Origin: Bacteroides sp. CAG:1060_57_27
Lineage (GTDB): Bacteria > Bacteroidota > Bacteroidia > Bacteroidales > UBA932
Assembly (NCBI GenBank): GCA_001915575.1
Contig: MNQT01000023.1
Coordinates: 208,752-272,751, forward strand
Reading direction: 5' to 3'
Length of the DNA stretch: 64,000 nucleotides
The notes under the pieces are model-generated. The model saw only the letters and a list, made by a program, of their open reading frames with translations. It did no database searches and was not told the origin of the DNA. The position numbers were made by a program, and so were the translations under genes. This document shows positions 52,340-61,695 of this stretch, one piece after another; positions within the stretch are counted from its first letter, which is position 1; every line of letters starts with the position of its first letter.

Positions 52340-52665
52340 TCCTCGGGAACATAGATTATTTCGCCGTTTTCAAGCTCGTAGGCTATGCCTACGCGGCGTC
52401 CTCTGGTCTCCGGTCTGGTGCTCTGGTCTTCGGAAGGAGTATAGCGGTTGACCTTGCCGCCCTTTTTCGTGATAATCTCCATGTCCTCCTTACCGGGGTT
52501 TTTCACTATCGTGAAGTCCTCCTGGCTGAACATCTCCGTCATGCTGTAGCGCGTCACCAGCGCGACCATCAGGGCCACTGCAAAGACCATTGCTACATCG
52601 AAGAGGTTGCTGACCACCCCCATCGGGTCGCTTTCCTCGCGTCTTTTCAGAAGGTGGCGTTTCAT
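52336..52665 (-). CDS. hmuV: HmuV-like DUF2149 protein
   Basis: 109 residues. One membrane helix (about 16-40, starting with NLFDVAMVFAVALMVALV) and a periplasmic tail (GKEDMEIITKKGGKVNRY) give an ExbD-like layout; the Asp at the helix start (LFDVAM) mirrors the ExbD channel Asp. DUF2149 genes follow CobN-like and MotA/ExbB genes in hmu loci. Last gene of the hmu operon, overlapping hmuU by 4 bp (ATGA). Confidence 0.85.
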   Translation of the reverse strand: MKRHLLKRREESDPMGVVSNLFDVAMVFAVALMVALVTRYSMTEMFSQEDFTIVKNPGKEDMEIITKKGGKVNRYTPSEDQSTRPETRGRRVGIAYELENGEIIYVPED

Positions 52666-53282
52666 TCCGTACTTCCTCCATCTTTATTGCAGGAGCCGCC
52701 GTCGAGCACATCAGAAAGGTACTGCAGGGCTGTGAGATCCCTCAGATACCAGCGCTGTTTAACCTGCTCGGTAAAATATCCAATCGCGGCAGACACCATT
52801 CCGACTACCGTAGTCGCAAAAGCGACCTGCATGTTATACGCCATAGAGCCGATATCTCCGGTAGACAGTCCCACAAGAGCAGGGCCCATGGGAATAAGTG
52901 TGCCCATCAGGCCGAGCATCGGCCCGAGTTTCGCCAGATAGCGCGGCCATGCCATATCCTTGTCGGCATAAATCTCGAACTCGGAGAGCAGCTTGTCCTT
53001 CAACGCCCTGTCTGTCCCGGCGTCGAGGAGTTTCTTCGCAAACGCGACAACCGCCGAGGGATTCTTCTCGGGCAATTTCTTCCTGAATGCCTCGAGACCC
53101 GAAGTGCGCAGGCTCTCTATCTCGTCATGGACAAGCTTGTCTGTCTTGCGGATGTTGATATACTGTCCGAAAAATCCGCCCACAAGAAGCAGAGACTTGC
53201 AGAACAGCAGTATCAGCAGCACAATGTCCGGCACCAGAAGTCCGTTTGAAATCCAGAACAACACATTCGAAATCGTTTCCAT
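52662..53282 (-). CDS. hmuU: HmuU-like MotA/TolQ/ExbB proton channel protein
   Basis: 206 residues with helices at about 12-36, then the MotA/ExbB core with KLGPMLGLMGTLIPMGPAL and VAFATTVVGMVSAAIGYFTEQV. It probably forms a dedicated energiser with the DUF2149 protein for the HmuR receptor or the CobN-like protein, separate from the exbB operon at 12.2 kb. Confidence 0.87.
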   Translation of the reverse strand: METISNVLFWISNGLLVPDIVLLILLFCKSLLLVGGFFGQYINIRKTDKLVHDEIESLRTSGLEAFRKKLPEKNPSAVVAFAKKLLDAGTDRALKDKLLSEFEIYADKDMAWPRYLAKLGPMLGLMGTLIPMGPALVGLSTGDIGSMAYNMQVAFATTVVGMVSAAIGYFTEQVKQRWYLRDLTALQYLSDVLDGGSCNKDGGSTE

Positions 53283-53305
53283 CGTATCTTTTTATTGATT
53301 ATTAC

Positions 53306-53998
53306 CTATTTATATCTGTTCCTGCGCAACTTGAGACGGTAAAGCAGGAAGCCCAGGACGGCTCCTGACATCACTATTGCGAATACGGCGGCAAGGGCGC
53401 GACCGTCTATGGAGCCTGCGCTGCCAGAAACCGTCGTACCGTTCACTGTCGCTATTATTCCGAGCGCGGCGGTAAGCGCGTTAGAGAGGAAAAGCAGTTC
53501 AAGCCTTATTTCTTTCTCAGGCAGCAGCTTCCTTACCAGAAACACGGCAAGCGGCACCACGATAAGCACCGCCGCTGCCATACCCCACGAGATAAGCATG
53601 AACGGTACTCCCGGGAATGCAAACACACAGCTGACCAGCAGGCCGAAAAGCACCAGGAAGACCATGATTCCCGGGAAGGCACGGAGCAGCCTGTAAATCC
53701 ATATCGTACTCCGTTTCAAGACCCCGCTGCCCATCAGGTTCACGGCCATCAGACAATATGTCATCTGCAGCACCACATCGATGGTCAGGACCACCGCCAT
53801 ATCCTGCATCAGGCCGCGGTCGGACAGCCATGAGGCGATTTCCGTCCTGGACTGCTGCACGGCAAAGGACCAGGAAAAGCCCGTAAAGAGCACGCATGCA
53901 AGCACCGCCACAAGCAACTGGTACGGCTTATATCCGGTGAGCTTCAGCACGAAACTGAAGAATACGAGTACTATTATGAGCTTGACTACCGTCTCCAT
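53306..53998 (-). CDS. hmuT: HmuT-like polytopic membrane protein
   Basis: 230 residues with about six hydrophobic segments and no recognised catalytic motif. Assigned by position: between the CobN-like gene (4 bp away) and the MotA/ExbB-like gene (23 bp away), as hmuT in Porphyromonas gingivalis. It has the conserved-looking GYKPYQLLVAVLACVL segment after the first helix. Biochemical role unknown. Confidence 0.7.
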   Translation of the reverse strand: METVVKLIIVLVFFSFVLKLTGYKPYQLLVAVLACVLFTGFSWSFAVQQSRTEIASWLSDRGLMQDMAVVLTIDVVLQMTYCLMAVNLMGSGVLKRSTIWIYRLLRAFPGIMVFLVLFGLLVSCVFAFPGVPFMLISWGMAAAVLIVVPLAVFLVRKLLPEKEIRLELLFLSNALTAALGIIATVNGTTVSGSAGSIDGRALAAVFAIVMSGAVLGFLLYRLKLRRNRYK

Positions 53999-54002
53999 GC
54001 CA

Positions 54003-57000
54003 TTATTCCTGACGGTTTCTGCGCCTGTTGTGTACCAATAGTACCGACACCGCCACGGCCGCTGCAGCGAGCAGCACGACTACAGCATTGCTTAGAACCG
54101 CCTTATGCTCTCCGGCACCTACCTCGAGAGACTCCCTTTTCATGACTACACCGTCGCCACCAGAGAGTTCAGTTTCGCGGACATTGTCGATACCGGCATT
54201 GTAACGTCCTGCAGCGGCAGCGTCCACCTTAGAAGATATGAAATTCCGCAGCGGAGCGTTGTCGCATACCGTTTCTGAGCAAGAAGGCTTGTATTCGTCG
54301 ACCAGACGCGTGTGCAGCGAGGCTATATCCTTGAGCTGCCGTTCGCTTGCCTCCCACATTCCCTTTCGGGCGGTCTCCATCATCACGGCGGTTATCTCCT
54401 GTAGAGCCGCAGGGCTCTTGTCTTCGAAAAACTCCTCGATGCCGAGCCCGAACTTGTCCTTTACATAGACATCGTATATCTCGTCCCACATCTCGTCATC
54501 CACCGCCGAGGGCCTGGTAACGTTCCAGCCATAGGTATTCTGCACGATTTCGGCGAATCCGGCTGCCGCTCCGGCACCGCCTTTCATCTTCTCCCTGATA
54601 TACGCCGGATTGAAGATGGTTGTGCGGCTTTCGACACCTATGGCCTCCTTGAGCTCCTGCATACGCATGTTGTTATGGTTACGGTAATCGCTCAGGTAGG
54701 CGTCGGGCTCCTTTCCCGTGACCTTATGGACGGCCAGGTTGAGTCCTCCCATGAACTCATACACATGGTCTAGGCTCAGCGCACCCCAGGTATTGCTCTG
54801 TCGCGGCTGGACTACGACGTCGGTCCCGCCGAGCGCCGCTTCAAACGCAAACTCGCCGAACTTCTCCCATTCGTCCTCGCTGCCGTAGTATGCCCCCATG
54901 TTCTGCATATAGCGTCCGGCTATCTCATCGCTATCTTCCCAGCTGTCGCCGTTCTGTATCATTCCTGTAATCCCGGTCCCGTAACCTCCGTTCACGCCGC
55001 CGAACACCCTGTATCTGGATAGTTTCCTGGCCTGGACAGGACTGACACCCCGATCGGTAAGTACCTTCTCGGATTCAACGACTCCCGAGGCCACCAGATT
55101 GTCATATATATCGTCATGCGAGGAGGCAGCCAGCTCCACCGCCCGGCTGATAAGGAACAGGCGCGATGCGGCTATGTCGCGCAACTGTCCGCTCGTCTGC
55201 ACTACCACGTCTATCCTCGGCCGGCCCAGTTCCTCCGAAGGAATCAGCCTGAGGTCCGTAACTCGGCCAAATGCGTCGCGCACCGGTTCGACACCGAGCA
55301 TGTAGAGCACCTGGGCGAGAGTGGCCCCTTCGGTCTCTATGAATTCTCCGCTCCATAGAGTATAGCTGACCTTGCGCGGTATGGAGTCGTTATGGTTGCG
55401 GCGGTACATCTCGATAGTCTGCACGGCGAGCCTCTTCCCCTCTTCCCATGCCTGCTCGGAAGGTGTAGCCTCTGCATTGATGGCATAGAGGTTACGTCCC
55501 GTCGGCAAGGTGTTGGGGTTGACTATCGGGTCTCCGCCCGGCGAAGGCTCTACATAGCCACCGTCCATCGCATTCAGCAATGAGCGGAATTCCTTCTCGG
55601 GACTTTCACGCAAGGCTCTGGCATAGGCGTCCACATTCCCGACAGCTGTTGCCAGCTGCACCAGCGCGCGGAAGAAAGCCTCTTGATTCTCGTCCATGAC
55701 AGGCTCTTCCTTGGCATCGGAGGCACCCGTCATCATCTCAATCATGCTTTTCGGCCTGTCGAGCCGTGCCACGGTCCGCCTTGCCTTGGCAAGTTCATCA
55801 GAACCGACACCGGCAAGAGAACAGATGAAACTGTCTCCGGCGAGAGAAGGACGGTCGAGGATGCGGTCTACAATGTCTTTCGCCGGATCGCGATAGTCTC
55901 GAGAAAATACACGCGCGTTCTCCTCAAGACCTTCCGGAGCCTTACCGCGCAGGCGGTCCAGCGAGTACATAGCGTACGCTATCGGGTCGCTCGTCATGGC
56001 CGACACGCTGCTGCGTATCCGTGCGGGCTCATAGGGGACACCCATGGTATAAAGCTCTCCCGTTATCTTCTCGTTCGTGAGTTCCTCCGCGAAGTTGTCG
56101 ATTCGGGCAATTTCCTCCGACATATATCCGGAGACCGAGAGGGAATCGAGACGCAGGTCGCGGTGTATGCCCATCTCCAACACGAGGTCCTTGACCTCTC
56201 TCGACTCTGCGGTTCCGTCATTGCCTGATTCGACCGCCCTATAGTAGGAACCTATCGCGTCTTTCAGCTCCTTGTATGTCCCGCGGAGTCCGCTTTCCAT
56301 GAACGGAGGCGTCAGGTACGACTGTATACCGGCATAGGAACGGCGTTTCGCAATCATGGCTTCACCGACATTGGAAATTGTATAGACATAGAGGTGCGGG
56401 ATGGTGCCGACGAGCCTGTCCGGCCAGTCTCGGCTGCTCAGAGCGACCTGCTTGTATGGAGTGAACTCAAGGCTTCCGTGCGTCCCGAAATGTATCATGA
56501 CATCGGCACCAAAACCCTTGCGCGCCCAAAGGTACGAGGCGATATATGGATATGGAGGAGCATTGCCTGTCCCGTGGACAATCTTGAACTCGTCGTCACC
56601 GACTCCGGCAGCAAGCTGCGGAATCAGCACTATGTTGCCAAGTTCGACTCTAGGGAGAGCGAGATGTCCGTCCCCCGTGGCGAGGTAGCTTCCGGGAAAA
56701 TTCCCGTTGGCCTCGACGGTCTCTGCCGCCATCTCGGGGCCGAGAATGTCAGAGGCCCAGCTATCGTAGTCTTCGCGCGACACTATCAGGGGATCCGCAT
56801 CGCTGATGAAGCGTCCTATGGCGCCTTTTGCATAGGTTCCGAAGACCGCACCGCGACGCTGTATCAGTTCCTCGAAAGAATCTTCGTCCGCTGGCAGCCC
56901 CTCGACATTATAACCGGCGGAAGCTAGCCTCCTGAGGAAATTGTAGAGTGAAGGCAAGACCTCCATTCCTGCAGCCGTCAGAGCGTTTTGCCCCGGCCCC

Positions 57001-58100
57001 TTGTAGTAGAATATCGCGACTTTTTTACCGCTGTTCGGCATATCTTTCAGTCCGATATAGTTGCATACGGTCTGCACGAACTCTTCCAGCCGACCGGGGA
57101 TGGCCCTGACATGTTGGAGCCCGTCCTTGTCCTCGTAATGTCCGAAGAGCGCGAACGGACGTATGGCGCCGTCGATTTCAGGCATCACGACGCTCTGCGA
57201 CATGAAACCTCCGCTCATACCCATCCTGTCCTGCTCCCACTCGCTCACAAGGGTGTTGACATTCAACGGCGAGAACAGAGGGATGTCATGTTCCCTGAGA
57301 AAATCGACGATATAGTCGCCCATCCTTCCGTGCGCCATATTCACGAGAGCCGAAATCTCAAGAGAATCGGCGTGGTGCCGGAGTATGAAGATGCGCATGT
57401 TATTCACAGGATAGACATTGAGCCCGGCAGCCTCCAGCGCGGCCACGAGTTCCGTAGGATCGCCCATAGGGCCCGTCACGACCACTGAAGGCGCACCTTC
57501 CCTGTATATGCCCCGAGAGCGCAGCCAGTCCTCGTATTCCTTCAAGGAACCGAACGGAAGGTCGCCGGCATCGGGATCTCCGGTATCGGCATGGGACAGC
57601 AAGCCGTATTCAGGAACGCTCGGTTCCTGCGGCTCTATGTCCGGCAACCTCCTGCCGCAGATCTCACGCCTGACATACTCGAGCATGCTGCGATAGTTGT
57701 CGCGGCCGCCACCCGAAAGATAAGCCTCCAGCGTCACACGCTGTAGAGAATCCACGGTACTGATGTCATTTGCCGGATTGGTTGCCATAGTCGTCAGCAT
57801 GGGGACTCCCTTATCCGCCGCCCTCTGTATCATGGCACGCTCGTCTTCAGTGATGCGCATGCCCATGCCGTTGACGAATACGAAATCGCTGCGCGAAATC
57901 TTCCTGAGTCCTTCGCCGTCCAGCTGGCATATCTTTATGAACCTGCTGGTATTTGCCTTGGAGATCTGGCCCAGTGTCAGCATCTGATAGTTGACGAAGC
58001 CTATCCTTACAGGAGACAGCCATGCCGACCACACGATGCAGACGGCGACGAGCACGGCCAGCACGAAAGTAGATACAAGTACTCTTGCTCGGGTTTTCAT
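54003..58100 (-). CDS. hmuS: HmuS-like membrane-anchored CobN/Mg-chelatase H family protein
   Basis: 1365 residues. An N-terminal membrane helix (7-29) and a C-terminal one (before HNRRRNRQE) bracket a large CobN-type body placed in the periplasm. CobN signatures include MIHFGTHGSLEFTP, YRVFGGVNGGYGTGI and QSNTWGALSLDHVYEFMGGL. Cytoplasmic CobN inserts cobalt into corrinoid; here the location and operon indicate action on haem or other tetrapyrroles, as HmuS is reported to do in Bacteroides. It starts 7 bp after hmuR. Confidence 0.9.
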   Translation of the reverse strand: MKTRARVLVSTFVLAVLVAVCIVWSAWLSPVRIGFVNYQMLTLGQISKANTSRFIKICQLDGEGLRKISRSDFVFVNGMGMRITEDERAMIQRAADKGVPMLTTMATNPANDISTVDSLQRVTLEAYLSGGGRDNYRSMLEYVRREICGRRLPDIEPQEPSVPEYGLLSHADTGDPDAGDLPFGSLKEYEDWLRSRGIYREGAPSVVVTGPMGDPTELVAALEAAGLNVYPVNNMRIFILRHHADSLEISALVNMAHGRMGDYIVDFLREHDIPLFSPLNVNTLVSEWEQDRMGMSGGFMSQSVVMPEIDGAIRPFALFGHYEDKDGLQHVRAIPGRLEEFVQTVCNYIGLKDMPNSGKKVAIFYYKGPGQNALTAAGMEVLPSLYNFLRRLASAGYNVEGLPADEDSFEELIQRRGAVFGTYAKGAIGRFISDADPLIVSREDYDSWASDILGPEMAAETVEANGNFPGSYLATGDGHLALPRVELGNIVLIPQLAAGVGDDEFKIVHGTGNAPPYPYIASYLWARKGFGADVMIHFGTHGSLEFTPYKQVALSSRDWPDRLVGTIPHLYVYTISNVGEAMIAKRRSYAGIQSYLTPPFMESGLRGTYKELKDAIGSYYRAVESGNDGTAESREVKDLVLEMGIHRDLRLDSLSVSGYMSEEIARIDNFAEELTNEKITGELYTMGVPYEPARIRSSVSAMTSDPIAYAMYSLDRLRGKAPEGLEENARVFSRDYRDPAKDIVDRILDRPSLAGDSFICSLAGVGSDELAKARRTVARLDRPKSMIEMMTGASDAKEEPVMDENQEAFFRALVQLATAVGNVDAYARALRESPEKEFRSLLNAMDGGYVEPSPGGDPIVNPNTLPTGRNLYAINAEATPSEQAWEEGKRLAVQTIEMYRRNHNDSIPRKVSYTLWSGEFIETEGATLAQVLYMLGVEPVRDAFGRVTDLRLIPSEELGRPRIDVVVQTSGQLRDIAASRLFLISRAVELAASSHDDIYDNLVASGVVESEKVLTDRGVSPVQARKLSRYRVFGGVNGGYGTGITGMIQNGDSWEDSDEIAGRYMQNMGAYYGSEDEWEKFGEFAFEAALGGTDVVVQPRQSNTWGALSLDHVYEFMGGLNLAVHKVTGKEPDAYLSDYRNHNNMRMQELKEAIGVESRTTIFNPAYIREKMKGGAGAAAGFAEIVQNTYGWNVTRPSAVDDEMWDEIYDVYVKDKFGLGIEEFFEDKSPAALQEITAVMMETARKGMWEASERQLKDIASLHTRLVDEYKPSCSETVCDNAPLRNFISSKVDAAAAGRYNAGIDNVRETELSGGDGVVMKRESLEVGAGEHKAVLSNAVVVLLAAAAVAVSVLLVHNRRRNRQE

Positions 58101-58107
58101 CGTAGGA

Positions 58108-60249
58108 TTATCTGTTGTCGAAAATCTCCTGCAGGTCGAGCGACAGTCCTAATGAGAGTGTCGTGCCGACCGTTGCCGGAGTGTTGTTGTAATAGTATTC
58201 TGGGATATAGTTGAAGAGATTGTCTATCACGGCATTCAGTCTGATTCCGCGCCAGATTCTCTGGGCTATCGACAGTTTCCACATCGTGTACCCGGGATAG
58301 GTCTGGCTTTCGGTCTGGGTGTAGTCCGTCAGCGATGTGTACACGTCGGAGGTAACCGCCGACATCAGTCTTCCCGTCAGGGCGACATCGAAGCCGTAGG
58401 CTCTCCACTCCTTGCCGTATTCTATCTTCACGGTCGCGCTGTGCGGGCGCGTGGACGAGGTTATGGGCTCTCCTTTCTCTATCTTTTCGTGAGTAAAGGT
58501 ATAGGAAATCCTGTACTTGAGGCCGAAATCATACGAGGCCGAGAAGTTGAAGTCGAAGCCTGCCACTTGCAGAGGAGCCATATTGGTATAGAGCTGCCCT
58601 TTCAGTGCCTCGCTCCACGCGGTGGTAATCCTGTTGTCCACAAGGTTGTAATAGCCCGTAACCGTAAGGTTGTAGCGTCTCGACATGTATTCGGCCGACA
58701 GGGAAAAGTTGTGGCTCTCTTCCGCTTCGAGGTCGGGATTTCCGTAAATCATGAAGATGTTTGCCATGTTGAAGCTCATATACATCTCCTTGAGGGTCGG
58801 TGCCCTGAAACCTCCTGCATAGGAAGCCCGCAGGGAGCCTGGACCGAGCTTGTACATGGCACTTAGTTTCGGAGAGGCGTGAAAGAGCCTACGGTCCGAG
58901 AAATAGTCGAAGCGGAGACCGCTCACGAAATTCAGGTTTTCCGTAGGACTCCAGTCGAGCTGTCCGAACAGGTCGCCGGTATACTGCATCCTGGGGCCGT
59001 CTTCGAACTGGTACGACATCAGATAGTCGCGCATGAAGTCTCCTCCGGCTATCAGGTTGCCGTTTTCACCAAAACTGTGTGAATAGAGGGCGCGAAGGTT
59101 GTGCTGCACGTTGCTGTACTCACGCACGTCACGGCCCCCTGCCACGATAAAGTTGCTCTTGTCGTACTGATCGAAGGTATAGCTGGCCATCAGGTTGTCG
59201 TTTTCACCGAAGTCATATTCCGCCTTGAGCGACGCGCCGGAGTCCCTGTAGTTGTCCTTGACATCCTCCGAGGCATCCCTCTGACGAAAATAGTAGCCGG
59301 CCTTGCCCGTGATTTTCAGATTGTCGGCAGGCCTGTAGACCAGCTGCTGCTTGATATTGTAGTTCCAGCTGCCGTACACCTTGGAATAGTCGCCGTCGTT
59401 CTTGAGGGAAATCGAGTCGTTCCGGACATACTGCACGTTCGTGATTCCCGACAGCTTTCCTGCCTTGAACCCGGCAGAAAGAGAGGCGACACTCTCTCCT
59501 ATCGTACCGTAGCGAGTGTTGACATTGACCGACCATGGCTCAGAGGGCTCCTTAGTAATTATATTTACCACTCCGCCTATGGCGTTGGAACCATACAGCG
59601 AGGATGCGGAACCTTTGACTATCTCCACCCTCTCCACATTGTCGAGATTCAGACGATTGTAGTCGATGTTGTCGAGAGTCTCGCCTGCAAGGCGCTCCCC
59701 GTCGACGAGGAAGAGCACCGAATTCCCACCGAACCCCTGCATGTTCAGCGAAACCTGCTGGTCCATCGAATAGGAGAATTCCAGTCCTGGCAGTTCCGCC
59801 TCGAGCAGTTCACCGATATGCACGGCATCGGCACGCTCTATCTCCCCGGCCGATATGACCCTTGTGATTATCGGTACATCCTTCAGCAGTTTGGGAGTAC
59901 GCGTAGCCGTTACCACCACCGTCTCGAGCTGCTCCTGCGACTCACAGAGAATAAAGTTCTCTTCGTAAGAACCATCAGGTGTCCTGATACGGCGGCGCAT
60001 GGTATCATATCCTATCGCAGAGGCGACCAGCACTATGCTTTTCTGGCCGGACTGATGAATTTCGAACCCGTAGCTCCCGTCGGACGCGCAAGCGCCGCCG
60101 GTTCCGGTCATCCCTTCCACTGTCACGGCTGCACCGGGGATGGCTACTCCTTTCTCGTCCGTCACAGTTCCGCGTATATGTATCTGAGCCTGGATACTGC
60201 ATGTCGCAAACAGAGCCATACAGGTGCAGAATAAGACCTTGACTTTCAT
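58108..60249 (-). CDS. hmuR: HmuR-like TonB-dependent haem receptor
   Basis: 713 residues. A signal peptide (ending CSIQAQ) is followed by a carboxypeptidase-D regulatory-like domain (about 25-105), the TonB box (ETVVVTATRTP), the plug (about 115-230, LFLVDGERLAG and GSASSLYGSNAIGGVVNI), and a 22-strand barrel ending LQEIFDNR-like. No SusD partner is present; HmuY takes the surface lipoprotein role. It starts 3 bp after hmuY. Confidence 0.94.
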   Translation of the reverse strand: MKVKVLFCTCMALFATCSIQAQIHIRGTVTDEKGVAIPGAAVTVEGMTGTGGACASDGSYGFEIHQSGQKSIVLVASAIGYDTMRRRIRTPDGSYEENFILCESQEQLETVVVTATRTPKLLKDVPIITRVISAGEIERADAVHIGELLEAELPGLEFSYSMDQQVSLNMQGFGGNSVLFLVDGERLAGETLDNIDYNRLNLDNVERVEIVKGSASSLYGSNAIGGVVNIITKEPSEPWSVNVNTRYGTIGESVASLSAGFKAGKLSGITNVQYVRNDSISLKNDGDYSKVYGSWNYNIKQQLVYRPADNLKITGKAGYYFRQRDASEDVKDNYRDSGASLKAEYDFGENDNLMASYTFDQYDKSNFIVAGGRDVREYSNVQHNLRALYSHSFGENGNLIAGGDFMRDYLMSYQFEDGPRMQYTGDLFGQLDWSPTENLNFVSGLRFDYFSDRRLFHASPKLSAMYKLGPGSLRASYAGGFRAPTLKEMYMSFNMANIFMIYGNPDLEAEESHNFSLSAEYMSRRYNLTVTGYYNLVDNRITTAWSEALKGQLYTNMAPLQVAGFDFNFSASYDFGLKYRISYTFTHEKIEKGEPITSSTRPHSATVKIEYGKEWRAYGFDVALTGRLMSAVTSDVYTSLTDYTQTESQTYPGYTMWKLSIAQRIWRGIRLNAVIDNLFNYIPEYYYNNTPATVGTTLSLGLSLDLQEIFDNR

Positions 60250-60252
60250 GAA

Positions 60253-60894
60253 TCAGAATTCAACGGGATAAACATAGTCTATGGTCATGTAACCCTTGAC
60301 ACCCGTAGCATCCATATAGTTGGAAAGCTTCAGCGCCAGGTCAGTCCCGTCAGGAAGCCTTACTGCATAGACCTTATGCGACAGAGAATAGAGCGGCGGC
60401 ATGGTACCGGTATCGACTTTCAGCCACTTGGACAGTTCGGGGTTGTACCAACTTTCGCTGTAACCTATGTTGCCGTCCATCATTCCCGACATGTCGACTA
60501 TAATCTGCTGCGTCGTCCACACGTCCGCGACATAATCGCCCTCGGGCATTTTGCCGGAATTCATGAAAAGTTCCAGACCGGTCATGCCCGTCTCAAGAAC
60601 GGAAGCACCGTTCGTCTTCACATCGTAGCGGTGCACAGCGATATCCCAGTCAGACGGAGCCTCTTCCTCCGACATTCCCGCCGTCGTAGCCGTCCTGCTT
60701 TCAAAGTCGAGATAGACCCACTGCGTATAGCCTGTGGCATCTATATAGACTGTCCCGGTGTTGTCGGAGGGATTGAACTCGAGAAAACCGTAATCGGAAA
60801 CCAGTTCGCCCTCTCCCGAATCATATATCCCGGAGAATATTCCGTTACAGGACGGCAGCAGCGTTATAAATGCTACGAAAAAGAGGCGTTTCAT
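60253..60894 (-). CDS. hmuY: HmuY-like haem-binding lipoprotein
   Basis: 213 residues with a lipobox (LPSC, Cys16). The strand-rich HmuY fold is indicated by WVYLDFESR, SDWDIAVHRYDVKTNG and YNPELSKWLKVD motifs. Met-rich loops (GMTGLELFMNSGKM, DMSGMMDGN) occupy the region where haem ligands lie in the family; Met ligation is an inference. It would capture haem at the surface and pass it to HmuR. Confidence 0.9.
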   Translation of the reverse strand: MKRLFFVAFITLLPSCNGIFSGIYDSGEGELVSDYGFLEFNPSDNTGTVYIDATGYTQWVYLDFESRTATTAGMSEEEAPSDWDIAVHRYDVKTNGASVLETGMTGLELFMNSGKMPEGDYVADVWTTQQIIVDMSGMMDGNIGYSESWYNPELSKWLKVDTGTMPPLYSLSHKVYAVRLPDGTDLALKLSNYMDATGVKGYMTIDYVYPVEF

Positions 60895-60897
60895 CTT

Positions 60898-61353
60898 CTA
60901 TTCGGCGAGCGTGAATTCGATGGTGATACCACCCATAACGGCAGGTACGGTGATAAGGAATTCGGCGGTTCCGGCTTTCTTTCCGACGGTTCCTTCAAAG
61001 GTGGCAGCATACTCGTTCTTGGTTTCACCCATTCCCATCAAGGTAGTACCCTCGCCCTTGAGACTATAGGGGTCTGTTCCGCTAACGCTTACGCCCTCGA
61101 AACTGAAAGCCCCCTAGGTAGAGGACTCATAGCTTACATCCACGATTCCCTCGCCGGCAACCGTGATGTCGAATGTCTCGTTCTCGGTCACCATGGGATC
61201 GGGACTGTATTGGAAGGACGCGCTAGTAGTTCCGGTATACGATCCTGCCACCTCGGCTGCCCCGTCGATTTCAGGTTCAGGCTTGTTGCATGCGGCGACG
61301 GCCGTCATCCCGAGAACGGCCAGTGCCAGGGTTGAAATGAATTTTGTTTTCAT
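60898..61353 (-). pseudogene. Calycin-like lipoprotein gene with an in-frame TAG
   Basis: The frame begins MKTKFISTLALAVLG with a lipobox (VAAC, Cys22) and continues as a calycin-like beta-barrel (GSYTGTTSASFQYS ... TFEGTVGKKAGTAEF ... FTLAE) for 151 codons, but codon 80 (61116-61114) is TAG. The part after the TAG is intact and free of frameshift, ending in its own TAG at 60898. A truncated 79-residue lipoprotein would be made. It lies 3 bp before hmuY, so it is the first gene of the hmu operon. Confidence 0.75.
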
Positions 61354-61380
61354 GGCTTTGTCCTTTATTGATTTTTCCGG

Positions 61381-61402
61381 ATGCAAATTTCCCAAATTGC
61401 AT
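61381..61402 (-). promoter_or_regulatory. Inverted repeat upstream of the hmu operon
   Basis: ATGCAAATTT (61381-61390) pairs with AAATTGCAT (61394-61402) with one bulged base, 28 bp before the first hmu-operon start. It is a possible operator for an iron- or haem-responsive regulator; no clear TAnnTTTG box was found beside it. Confidence 0.35.
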
Positions 61403-61559
61403 GTTTACCGTCAATCGCAGGTTTTAGGCATTTTGCAGGTAGGTATTTACTTTCTGATGACTACCTGTCAACGACAATATAGAAGGATATTTTTTGCGGA
61501 TAAGAATTACTTTTTCCAAAAAACACATACTAACAGTAACAACATTCAAGAATTTTGAT

Positions 61560-61567
61560 TACATTTG
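61560..61567 (+). promoter_or_regulatory. -7 box of tRNA-Pro
   Basis: TACATTTG matches TAnnTTTG and lies 18 nt before the tRNA. Confidence 0.5.
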
Positions 61568-61585
61568 CAGTCCCGTTCAGGGAAT

Positions 61586-61659
61586 CGGGATGTGGCGCAG
61601 TTGGCTAGCGCACCACGTTAGGGACGTGGGGGTCGTCTGTTCGAGTCAGATCATCCCGA
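61586..61659 (+). tRNA. tRNA-Pro (anticodon AGG)
   Basis: 74 nt. Acceptor CGGGATG/CATCCCG, D-stem GCGC/GCGC, anticodon stem CCACG/CGTGG with loop TTAGGGA (anticodon 61620-61622), and T-arm TCTGT/TCAGA. An adenosine at position 34 is unusual for a bacterial proline tRNA. A terminator follows immediately. CCA is not encoded. Confidence 0.88.
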
Positions 61660-61667
61660 CACATGAA

Positions 61668-61695
61668 AAGAGGTCCGGAGATTTCCGGGCCTCTT
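61668..61695 (+). terminator. Terminator after tRNA-Pro
   Basis: AAGAGGTCCGGA (61668-61679) pairs with TCCGGGCCTCTT (61684-61695) across a 4-nt loop with one wobble; an A/T-rich tail follows. Confidence 0.7.

Noticed and set aside
60898..61353. Reassignment of TAG as a sense codon in this organism
   Set aside because: Other genes here end in TAG without downstream homology (dCMP deaminase at 30697-30699, thrS at 48977-48975), so TAG is a normal stop.
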